Below are positions 17,121 to 24,127 of a stretch of 64,000 nucleotides of DNA, piece by piece. Position numbers and translations under genes: made by a program. Source of the stretch: Amycolatopsis eburnea (GTDB taxonomy: Bacteria; Actinomycetota; Actinomycetes; Mycobacteriales; Pseudonocardiaceae). Location of the stretch: positions 1 to 64,000 of the forward strand of contig NZ_RSEC01000036.1 of NCBI RefSeq assembly GCF_003937945.1, in the 5' to 3' direction. Numbering within the stretch: position 1 is the first letter of the stretch; each line of letters opens with the position of its first letter. Below the pieces are notes generated by a model. That model did not search any database, was not told the origin of the DNA, and was given only the letters and a program-made list of their open reading frames with translations.

Positions 17121-18425
17121 ATGAACACCCTCCGCCCAGGTCAGGACGGTTACGCCGAAGAAGTCGCCGGGTTCCAGACGGCGGTACCCAGCTCGCCCGC
17201 GGTCGTCGTCCCCGCCGAAAGCGCCGAGGACGTCGCCGCCGCCGTTCGGTACGCCGCCGAGCACGGGCTGCCGGTCGCCGTCCAGTCCACCGGCCACGGC
17301 CTCACCGCGGGCACCGACGGCCTCCTGATCAGCACCCGCCGGATGACCGGCGTGGAGATCGACGCCGCAGCCCGGACCGCCCGGGTGGAGGCGGGCGCGC
17401 GCTGGGGCGCCGTCATCGAAGCCGCGGGCGAGCACGGCCTCGCGCCGCTCAGCGGCTCGTCGCCGGACGTCGGCGTCGTCGGCTACACGCTCGCGGGCGG
17501 CTTCGGGCTGATGGCCCGCCGGTACGGCCGCGCCGCCGACCACGTCCGCGCCCTCGACGTTGTCACCGCCGACGGCGAGCTCCACCGCGTCGAGCCCGGC
17601 TCGGACCTGTTCTGGGCCCTGCGCGGCGGCCGCGACAGCTTCGGCGTCGTCACGGCGATGGAGTTCGACCTCTTCCCCGTCTCGCACCTCTACGGCGGTG
17701 GCCTCTACTTCGCCCCCGAAGACGTGCCTGCGGCGCTGCGGGCCTGGCGCACGTGGTCGGCGGCCGCGCCGGACGCGCTGACGACGTCGCTGGCCATGGT
17801 CGAGTACCCCGACCTCCCGGTCCTGCCGGCGCCCCTGCGCGGGCGGCACATCGCGCAGATCCGCGTCGCCTACCTGGGCGAGGACGGCGACGAGCTGGTC
17901 GCGCCGCTGCGGGCCGCGGCGCCGGTGCTCATGGACACGCTGAAGGTCATGCCGTTCACCGAGTCGGGCTCGATCGCGGCCGAGCCGCGGCAGCCGCACG
18001 GCTACCACGGCACCAACGCGACCGTCTCGCAGCTGAACGACGCCATGCTCGACGCCGTCGTCGAGCACGCGGGCCCGGGCGCGGCCACGCCGCCGGTGCT
18101 CATCATCGACCGGCTCGGCGGCGCGCTCGCCCGGCCGGCGGCGGTCACGGGAGTCGGCTGGGACAGCTCGGCCGAGTTCGTCGTCCGGGCGCTCTCGCTG
18201 GTCGGCGACGGCGGGGTCGCGGCGGTCCGGACCGCGCACGCGAAGCTGTTCGACGCGCTGGCGCCGTGGACGACCGGGCGGCTGCTGCCCTTCGTGTACG
18301 GCGAGCACGCTGCGATCGAGGGCGTCCATCCGGCCGCGGACCTGCGACGACTCGGGGAGCTGAAGCGCCGCTACGACGTCCGGAGCACCTTCCGGGCGCT
18401 CGGACCGGAGGCAAAGGCGAGGTAA
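17121..18425 (+). CDS. FAD-binding PCMH-type oxidoreductase (BBE family)
   Basis: A 434-residue flavoprotein with strong AAAGGAG five bases before the ATG. The PCMH domain contains VAVQSTGHGLTAGTDG, whose His occupies the place of the FAD-linked His of berberine-bridge-like enzymes, and GGFGLMARRYG. A short BBE-like C-terminus (LRRLGELKRRYDVRSTF) closes the protein. Such enzymes oxidise sugars, alkaloids or polyketide alcohols with O2. There is no signal peptide, so it is cytoplasmic. Its divergent LysR gene is the likely regulator. Confidence 0.88.
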   Translation: MNTLRPGQDGYAEEVAGFQTAVPSSPAVVVPAESAEDVAAAVRYAAEHGLPVAVQSTGHGLTAGTDGLLISTRRMTGVEIDAAARTARVEAGARWGAVIEAAGEHGLAPLSGSSPDVGVVGYTLAGGFGLMARRYGRAADHVRALDVVTADGELHRVEPGSDLFWALRGGRDSFGVVTAMEFDLFPVSHLYGGGLYFAPEDVPAALRAWRTWSAAAPDALTTSLAMVEYPDLPVLPAPLRGRHIAQIRVAYLGEDGDELVAPLRAAAPVLMDTLKVMPFTESGSIAAEPRQPHGYHGTNATVSQLNDAMLDAVVEHAGPGAATPPVLIIDRLGGALARPAAVTGVGWDSSAEFVVRALSLVGDGGVAAVRTAHAKLFDALAPWTTGRLLPFVYGEHAAIEGVHPAADLRRLGELKRRYDVRSTFRALGPEAKAR

Positions 18426-18474
18426 GCCGACGGCCTATACTCGCCCGGACGATCACACCGACGGGGGAACCGAC

Positions 18475-19662
18475 TTGCGCACGATGAGCCACGAGGACTA
18501 CCTCGGCATGCGGCGGTTCCCCGGTCTGGACGGCCTTCGCGCGATCGCCGCGACCATGGTGATCTTCTTCCACTTCGGCGGCCGGAACTGGACGTGGCTG
18601 TCGGGCTGGGTCGGCGTCTACCTGTTCTTCGTGCTGTCCGGCTTCCTGATCACGACGCTGCTGCTGCGCGAGCAGGACCGGACCGGCCGGATCTCGCTGT
18701 CGAACTTCTACATCCGGCGCGTGTTCCGGATCCTGCCGCCGTACCTGGTGATCCTGGGCGGGATCGTCGCGTTCGTGGCGCTGCGCGGCGAATTCCACGC
18801 CCGCGACTTCCCGAACGCGCTGAAGTTCTACCTGACGTTCCTCAACGAGTTCCTGCCGTCGTTCACCAACGGCACGGACAACTTCTTCAGCGGCTCGTGG
18901 ACGCTGGGGATCGAGGAGAAGTTCTACCTGGTCTGGCCGTTCCTGCTGGTGTTCCTCGGGATCGGCGCGGCGAAGCGCAAGTTCCTGCTGGTCGGCGCGG
19001 CGATGGTCGTCCTGCTGGCCCTGGTCCCGCTGACCACCGGCGGCTGGCTGCTGCACGGCGCGAACGTGCCGATCTACCGCTCGACGGTGCACTACTTCAT
19101 CCTGGCGGCGGGCTGCCTGCTGGCGATCCTGCTGCACTACCGCCGCGGTTACGCGCTGCTGAAGCCGCTGACGCACCCGCTGGCGGCGATCCCGATCGTG
19201 GTGGGGTTCGTGGTGTTCCACACGAACCTCGACACGCTGTGGAACGAAACGGGCCAGAACCTCTGGCTGCTGGTGGCGTACGCGTTCGCGGCGATGCTGC
19301 TGCTGATCGTCCTGGTCAGCCCGGGCCCGGCCCGCTGGCTGATGGGCACCGCCCCGCTGCGCTTCGTCGGCGAGCGGTCGTACTCGCTGTACCTGCTGCA
19401 GGGCCCGGTGCACTTCGTGGTGATCCAGGCGGTCCCGGGCCTGGCCCGCAACCACACGACGAGCGCGGTGGTGGTCTTCCTGGTCGGCCTGGCGATCGCG
19501 GACCTGATCCACCGATGGGTGGAGAAGCCGCTGATCGACGTGGGCAAGCGGATCATCGCGCGGAAGGAGGCGCGGCGGGCGGAGCGGGAGGCGGCTCGGC
19601 GGCCGGCCGAGCCGCGCGTGGAAGCCGAGCCCGCTCCCGCCGCCGCGACTTCCGCTCCTTAG
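18475..19662 (+). CDS. Acyltransferase_3 family (OafA/YrhL-like) membrane acyltransferase
   Basis: A 395-residue protein with about ten transmembrane helices. Signatures are FPGLDGLRAIAATMVIFFHF (the membrane-facing His motif), RRVFRILPPY and the SWTLGIEEKFYLVWP motif. The family O-acylates sugars on peptidoglycan, antibiotics or exopolysaccharides. The TTG at 18475 has GGGGGA seven bases upstream; an ATG three codons later is the alternative. The cytoplasmic tail is rich in Arg, Glu, Ala and Pro. The 3' end overlaps the convergent F420-type reductase gene by 4 bp. Target glycan unknown. Confidence 0.92.
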   Translation: MRTMSHEDYLGMRRFPGLDGLRAIAATMVIFFHFGGRNWTWLSGWVGVYLFFVLSGFLITTLLLREQDRTGRISLSNFYIRRVFRILPPYLVILGGIVAFVALRGEFHARDFPNALKFYLTFLNEFLPSFTNGTDNFFSGSWTLGIEEKFYLVWPFLLVFLGIGAAKRKFLLVGAAMVVLLALVPLTTGGWLLHGANVPIYRSTVHYFILAAGCLLAILLHYRRGYALLKPLTHPLAAIPIVVGFVVFHTNLDTLWNETGQNLWLLVAYAFAAMLLLIVLVSPGPARWLMGTAPLRFVGERSYSLYLLQGPVHFVVIQAVPGLARNHTTSAVVVFLVGLAIADLIHRWVEKPLIDVGKRIIARKEARRAEREAARRPAEPRVEAEPAPAAATSAP

Positions 19663-20081
19663 CGCTCGAAGACGACGATCGGGATCAGCCGGTCCGTCTT
19701 CTTCTCGTAGTCCGCGAAGCCCTCCGCGTGCGCGACCATCCCCGCGTACAGGCGGTCCCGCTCGGCGCGGTCGGCGATCACCGTCGCCGTGGCCTCGAAC
19801 TTCTCCGTGCCGACCTCGAGCGTGACCTTCGGGTTCGCCACCAGGTTGTGGTACCAGGCCGGGTTCTTCGGGGCGCCACCCATGGACGCCGCGACGACGT
19901 AGCGGTCGCCGTCGGTGGTGTACACCAGCGGGGACAGGCGGGGTTCGCCGCTCTTCGCGCCGGTCGTCGTGAGGAGGAGCACGTTCTTGCCCTCGAAGTA
20001 GCCGCCGACCACGCCGTCGTTGGCGCGGAACTCGTCCACGACCTGCTTGTTGAAGTCGTTCATGTCGGCTGGTGCGGTCAT
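19659..20081 (-). CDS. F420(deazaflavin)-dependent nitroreductase-family protein (Ddn-like)
   Basis: A 140-residue single-domain protein, the usual Ddn size. NVLLLTTTGAKSGEPRLSPL followed by VYTTDGDRYVVAASMGGAPKNPAWYHNL is the family signature and forms the F420 pocket. Members reduce quinones or nitro compounds and protect against redox stress. The start (ATG at 20081) has AGGGG upstream. It is divergent from a MarR gene, with a 15-bp inverted repeat between them, so MarR control is likely. Confidence 0.92.
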   Translation of the reverse strand: MTAPADMNDFNKQVVDEFRANDGVVGGYFEGKNVLLLTTTGAKSGEPRLSPLVYTTDGDRYVVAASMGGAPKNPAWYHNLVANPKVTLEVGTEKFEATATVIADRAERDRLYAGMVAHAEGFADYEKKTDRLIPIVVFER

Positions 20082-20142
20082 GGGGATCCCCTGTTCTGGC
20101 CGGTACGCTCGACTCGCGAGGTAGGCTCAGACGAGCCGAAGA

Positions 20143-20157
20143 GTTTGCTTTGCAAAC
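20143..20157. promoter_or_regulatory. Putative MarR operator
   Basis: gtttgc-ttt-gcaaac is a perfect inverted repeat in the divergent promoter region, 25 bp before the MarR start and 61 bp before the reductase start. MarR proteins typically bind such A/T-containing palindromes next to their own gene. Confidence 0.65.
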
Positions 20158-20181
20158 AAAGCTACCGACCGGAGGTGAGCG

Positions 20182-20646
20182 GTGTCAACGCAGCCCGGCC
20201 TGAGCGTCGAGGACGGCGTGCGACAGCTCCTGCTGCTCATGCCCCGCCTGGTCGGCCGCGCGAAGCGGACGCCGGTGCCCGCGGAGCTCGACGGCTGCGC
20301 GCTCGCGCCGCGGCACCTGTCGCTGCTTTCCTACCTGCTCTTCGACGGCCCCATGACGGTCACCGAGCTGGCCACCCGCCTCCAGGTCGCCCCGACGACG
20401 GCGAGCCTGATGGTCGGCGACCTCAGCCGCCAGGGCGTGCTGAACCGCGACGAGGACCCCGCCGACCGCCGCCGCACGATCGTCAGCATCACCCCGGACA
20501 AGCGCCCGGCGGTCGACGCCTGGCTGGCCCGCGGCGCGCAGGCGTGGAGCAACGCGCTGACACCGCTGAGCCCGGCCGAGCGCCAGCTGGTGATCGCGAC
20601 ACTGGAGGCCTACGAACGCGGCACCTGCGAAGGCCCCGGCTGCTAG
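20182..20646 (+). CDS. MarR-family transcriptional regulator
   Basis: A 154-residue protein starting at a GTG with GGAGG seven bases upstream. The winged helix is clear (MTVTELATRLQVAPTTASLM, VGDLSRQGVLNRDEDPADRR, the last part being the wing DxxDRR motif). A C-terminal tail contains two cysteines (GTCEGPGC), which could make it redox-sensitive; this is speculation. It probably represses itself and the divergent F420-type reductase through the palindrome at 20143-20157. Confidence 0.93.
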   Translation: MSTQPGLSVEDGVRQLLLLMPRLVGRAKRTPVPAELDGCALAPRHLSLLSYLLFDGPMTVTELATRLQVAPTTASLMVGDLSRQGVLNRDEDPADRRRTIVSITPDKRPAVDAWLARGAQAWSNALTPLSPAERQLVIATLEAYERGTCEGPGC

Positions 20647-20897
20647 CGCCCCAAGGCCACATTGAGGTTTCTCAGTAGCGGCTGGGCAAGCGCGGGCGTG
20701 CCAGTCGGCTCGGTCGGCTGTGGCTGCGCTCGCGTCTTGAATGACCCATTCAGGTCTTCGGAGGTCCTGAATGACTCATTCAAGACATCACCACCCACCG
20801 CGATGCCGCCGATGGGGTGAGCGGTCGCGAGGCAGCGCGGGCCCGACCGGACCTCAACGTGGCAACCAGCGCGGCTACTGAGAAACCCCAGTGGGGC
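20646..20897. repeat. Nested long-range inverted repeat
   Basis: The outer arms are gcgcccca...ggtttctcagtagcgg (20646-20681) and ccgcgctactgag-type sequence complementary to it (20866-20897). A second pair, ggccacattgaggt (20655-20668) and acctcaacgtggc (20851-20863), lies inside. The hairpin at 20734-20786 sits in the centre. No gene is apparent in this stretch, which separates convergent genes. The gcgcccca/ggccacatt words recur in the hairpin at 63612-63700. Confidence 0.65.
20734..20786. repeat. Hairpin, gtcttgaatgagtcattcagg family (second copy)
   Basis: The arms 20734-20754 and 20766-20786 match the hairpin at 12609-12661 except for two bases in the left arm (gaccc for gagtc). The loop has the same tcttcggaggt sequence. 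It sits between a plus-strand and a minus-strand gene end. Confidence 0.85.
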
Positions 20898-20906
20898 GCT
20901 TGAGGC

Positions 20907-21263
20907 TCAATCCTCGCGCTTTTCGCGGGCCAGCTTCCGCTGTGCCTCGGCGCGTTCCCGGCACTTGCGCAGGAACTCCTCGTCGTCCTCCGCGCTCGTC
21001 GCCGCGAAGCGCCCGGGGCGGTCGTACTCCGGGTACGCCGGCGCGTCGCGCTCGTACGGCCCGCGCGCCCGCGTCACCTGCTGCGGCCGGCCCGCGACCA
21101 GCCAGATGATCGACCCCACCAGCGGCACCACCAGCACGAGCAGCAGCCACAGGCCCTTCGGCAGATTGCGGCAGGACGACTCGTCCGTCGTGATCACGTC
21201 GGCCAGGCAGAAGATCCACAGCCCGAGCGTCACGATCCCGAGCAGTCCGTCCAGGTACAGCAC
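20907..21263 (-). CDS. Small PLDc_N-domain membrane protein
   Basis: A 118-residue protein from the GTG at 21263. Two transmembrane helices (about 4-24 and 36-58, the latter WLLLVLVVPLVGSIIWLVAG) flank the short DESSCRNLPKG loop, which matches the phospholipase D-nuclease N-terminal (PLDc_N) family of actinobacteria. The tail is a charged cytoplasmic helix (EEFLRKCRERAEAQRKLARE). No catalytic HKD motif is present, so it is not a phospholipase; the function of the stand-alone domain is unknown. Confidence 0.85.
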   Translation of the reverse strand: MLYLDGLLGIVTLGLWIFCLADVITTDESSCRNLPKGLWLLLVLVVPLVGSIIWLVAGRPQQVTRARGPYERDAPAYPEYDRPGRFAATSAEDDEEFLRKCRERAEAQRKLAREKRED

Positions 21264-21323
21264 GTTCCGCGCCTTTCCCCCGAGAAATGAACGCGGTAAG
21301 TCTTAGCAGAACCCCTTTCCGGT

Positions 21324-22055
21324 TCAGCCGCGGGTCACCCACAGCCGCGCGGGCATCCGGAGATTCGGCGACGACACCCACTCCGTCTTCGTTTCTGTCA
21401 GGCGAAACCCCTGCAGCGCCTGGAGAACGCCGGTCGCGAGCTCCGTCGCCTGCCGCGAACCCGGGCAAGCGCGGGGGCCGGCGCCGAACGGCGTCCCCGC
21501 CAGCGAGACCGAAACGTCGGTGCCGTCGATCCGGCGGCGGGTCGACAGCACCGGCTGCCCGGCGGGTTTTCCGGTCAGCCACGCGGAAACCTCGTTGCCG
21601 ATGAGCCCCGCGGTGGCGTCGCACGCCTGGACGAGCACGCCGATCCGCGCGGCCGCCCGCTCGTCCGCCCCGCCGCACTCGGCGACCAGCCGGCCCAGCG
21701 CGGCTTCCGCGGCCGCGTCCGGCGTCACGTGCGGGTGGTACGCGGCCGCGACCAGCGCCACGTCCGCCGAGACGTCGGGGAGGCCGAGCGCCGAAGCCAG
21801 CACCCCGACCGGCACCGGCCGCGCGACCTCCGCCATCACGTCGAAATCGCCGAGCGCGGCCACGATCCCTTGCGTGCGCTCGAAAGCCTCGTCGCGCAGC
21901 TCGCCAACGGACTCCAAAAGGGACACCGCCAGCCCCCGCCGCCGGACGTGGTCGGGACCATTGCTGAACCGGGCCACCGAAGCGCGCAGCCACGCGACGC
22001 TCCCCTGCGGAACGTCGACGGCAACGGGCGGGACGGGAGCGGAAAGCGAAGTCAT
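21324..22055 (-). CDS. Abbreviated cytochrome P450-like protein
   Basis: At 243 residues it is far shorter than a normal P450 (about 400). It still has an I-helix-like QACDATAGLIGNEVSAWL and a complete haem-thiolate loop, FGAGPRACPGSRQATELA, with its cysteine. The long segment between them has collapsed: VLSTRRRIDGTDVSVSLAGT follows the I-helix almost directly and no ExxR K-helix motif can be found. The frame is continuous with normal codon usage, so this looks like a stable short family and not a fresh pseudogene. No redox partner gene is nearby. It could bind haem without classical oxygenase activity. Confidence 0.7.
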   Translation of the reverse strand: MTSLSAPVPPVAVDVPQGSVAWLRASVARFSNGPDHVRRRGLAVSLLESVGELRDEAFERTQGIVAALGDFDVMAEVARPVPVGVLASALGLPDVSADVALVAAAYHPHVTPDAAAEAALGRLVAECGGADERAAARIGVLVQACDATAGLIGNEVSAWLTGKPAGQPVLSTRRRIDGTDVSVSLAGTPFGAGPRACPGSRQATELATGVLQALQGFRLTETKTEWVSSPNLRMPARLWVTRG

Positions 22056-22098
22056 GCGGCGAACGTAGCCGCGGGAAACGTCGGCGACCGCCGAAGCT

Positions 22099-22773
22099 TC
22101 AGAGCAGCGAGGCCGGGAACCACGTCGCCTGCGGACCGGCGCACCGCACCGGCCGCGGGGCGGCGTGCTCGAACCACCACGCCTCGGTGACGCGGCCGTC
22201 CGGCAGCCGGTACGTCGGCGGCCCGGCCACCCGCGCGAGCCCGGCGGCCTGCAGCGAACGCGCGCTCGCGACGTTGCCGACCTCGGCGCCGGCCCGCACC
22301 CGCGGCAGGCCGAGGTGGTCGTGCGCCAGGACGAGCCCGGCCGCGAAGAGCGCCCGGCCGTGGCCGTGGCCGCGGTAGTCCGGCGCGAGGTAGCCGCCGG
22401 TCTCCGGGCCGCCGTCCTCGCCGGTGTGCACGCTCACCAGCCCGACGCAGCGGTTGGCCTCGACGTCGATCATCACCAGGTCGACGGACTGCGGGTCGGG
22501 CGACGCCCAGTCCGGGCCGGTGCCGGGCACCACCCGCAGCGCGTCGGCCCGCGAGAGCTCGTCGACGATCGAGCCGGGCTGCCAGCCCAGCCACCGCTGG
22601 GCGGCCGGATCGCTGCCGCACGCGACCGCGGCGGCGTACTCCCACGCGGTCGGGGTGCGGAAGAGGAAGCGCCCGTCGCGCACGACGTGGCCCTGCCGGT
22701 CGCAGGTCCGCTTGGTCATCAGGCGGCCGCGGCGGGTGAGCCGGTCGAAGATCCCCTTGGTGGCTGGCAGCAT
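22099..22773 (-). CDS. GNAT-family N-acetyltransferase
   Basis: A 224-residue protein from the ATG at 22773. The GNAT core is visible in ETGGYLAPDYRGHGHGRALF (acetyl-CoA pyrophosphate loop, RGHGHG) and in ASARSLQAAGLARVA (motif B). The N-terminal part (TAWEYAAAVACGSDPAAQRW) resembles RimJ/RimL-type enzymes. A substrate cannot be named. It is divergent from the PaaX gene, with 51 bp between the starts. Confidence 0.85.
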   Translation of the reverse strand: MLPATKGIFDRLTRRGRLMTKRTCDRQGHVVRDGRFLFRTPTAWEYAAAVACGSDPAAQRWLGWQPGSIVDELSRADALRVVPGTGPDWASPDPQSVDLVMIDVEANRCVGLVSVHTGEDGGPETGGYLAPDYRGHGHGRALFAAGLVLAHDHLGLPRVRAGAEVGNVASARSLQAAGLARVAGPPTYRLPDGRVTEAWWFEHAAPRPVRCAGPQATWFPASLL

Positions 22774-22824
22774 CGCGGCGAAATCGTAGCGGAGCGGCCG
22801 GGACGCGAGTTGTATTGTGGCCCG

Positions 22825-23679
22825 ATGACGGCCGTACCCGACGCAACCGAACTGGACGGCTCCGGCCGGGCGGCCCAGCCGCGTCAGCTCATCGTGACGG
22901 TGTACGGCCTCTATTCGCGCACCGAAGGCGGCTGGCTGTCGGTCGCTTCGCTGATCGACCTGCTCGCGGCCGTCGGCGTCGACGAGCCCGCCGTGCGCTC
23001 GTCGATCTCCCGGCTGAAGCGCCGCGGCATCCTCGAAGCGGTCCGCCGGGACGCGACGGCGGGCTACGAGCTGTCCGCCGAAGCCCGCGAGATCCTGCGC
23101 GAAGGCGACGAGCGGATCTTCCGCCGCGACCGCGCGACCCCGGCCGACGGCTGGCTGCTCGCCGTGTTCTCGGTGCCGGAGACCGAACGCCACAAGCGCC
23201 ACCTCCTGCGCACCCAGCTCGCCCGGATGGGCTTCGGGACGGCGGCGTCCGGTGTCTGGATCGCGCCGGCCCACCTCCACGGGGCAGCCGCCGAGGCGCT
23301 CACCCGGCTCGGCCTGGCCGGGTACGCCGACCTGTTCCGCGCCGACCACCTGGCGTTCGGCGACGTCGCCGCGAAGGTCCGCGACTGGTGGGACCTCGAC
23401 CGGCTGGACGAGCTGTACACGACGTTCCTCGACGAGCACGGCCCGGCGTTGCGCCGCTGGCAGCGCCGTGAGCCGGCCGCCGGCGAGGAGGCGTTCGCCG
23501 ACTACGTCCGCGTGCTGACCGGCTGGCGGCGGATGCCCTACCTCGACCCCGGCCTGCCCGCGGAGTTCCTGCCCGCCGGCTGGTCCGGGATCCGCGCGGC
23601 CGAGCTGTTCTTCGAGCTGCACGCCCGCCTTGAAACCCCGGCCCGCGCCTACGTCGCCAAGTCGATCAACCTCGGCTGA
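22825..23679 (+). CDS. PaaX-family transcriptional regulator
   Basis: A 284-residue protein with the full PaaX layout: an N-terminal winged helix (QLIVTVYGLYSRTEGGWLSV, VRSSISRLKRRGILEAV), a central domain (DGWLLAVFSVPETERHKRHL) and the C-terminal PaaX_C part ending WRRMPYLDPGLPAEFLPAGW. PaaX proteins repress aromatic-acid catabolic operons and are released by aryl-CoA thioesters. The adjacent RidA, hydroxylase/reductase and acyl-CoA dehydrogenase genes are the obvious targets. The 3' end overlaps the convergent ridA gene by 14 bp. Confidence 0.93.
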   Translation: MTAVPDATELDGSGRAAQPRQLIVTVYGLYSRTEGGWLSVASLIDLLAAVGVDEPAVRSSISRLKRRGILEAVRRDATAGYELSAEAREILREGDERIFRRDRATPADGWLLAVFSVPETERHKRHLLRTQLARMGFGTAASGVWIAPAHLHGAAAEALTRLGLAGYADLFRADHLAFGDVAAKVRDWWDLDRLDELYTTFLDEHGPALRRWQRREPAAGEEAFADYVRVLTGWRRMPYLDPGLPAEFLPAGWSGIRAAELFFELHARLETPARAYVAKSINLG

Positions 23680-24079
23680 GCACCGCGAAACCCTGCACCT
23701 CGACGAGCGCTTCCTCGTCCCAGAGCCGCGCGACGCCGATGCCCGCCATCGCCGGGTACTCCGTGCCCGCGAGCCGCTTCCAGACCCGGCCGATCTCGCG
23801 CGCGTGGGCGCGGTAGTCCGGCATGTCGACGATGTAGATCGTGACGCTGCAGAGGTCTTCCGGGGACCCGCCGGCCGCGCGCAGCGACGCCAGCAGGTTG
23901 CCCAGCGCGCGCTCGAACTGCTCGACCACGCCGTCGCCGACGATCTTGTTCGACGCGTCCAGCGCCGTCTGGCCGGCCAGGAAGACGACCCGGCCCTCGG
24001 CCACCACCGCGTGCGAGAACCCGGACGGCTTGCCCAGCTCCGGCGGGTTGATGCGTTCCATGCGCACACCGTACGCCAT
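23666..24079 (-). CDS. RidA/YjgF-family enamine/imine deaminase
   Basis: A 137-residue protein from the ATG at 24079 (AAGG upstream; a second ATG at 24061 is possible). FLAGQTALDASNKIVGDGVV and VTIYIVDMPDYRAH are family signatures; the catalytic Arg of canonical RidA is not obvious, so it may belong to an Rid2-7 subgroup. RidA enzymes hydrolyse reactive enamines or imines. Its divergent neighbour makes an enamine if its substrate is anthraniloyl-CoA, which would give this protein a specific job. The link is inferred from position. Confidence 0.87.
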   Translation of the reverse strand: MAYGVRMERINPPELGKPSGFSHAVVAEGRVVFLAGQTALDASNKIVGDGVVEQFERALGNLLASLRAAGGSPEDLCSVTIYIVDMPDYRAHAREIGRVWKRLAGTEYPAMAGIGVARLWDEEALVEVQGFAVLSRG

Positions 24080-24127
24080 CTTTCGCCTTATTGACGGTCG
24101 TAGTGGTGACGACATACCCTGGACGGC

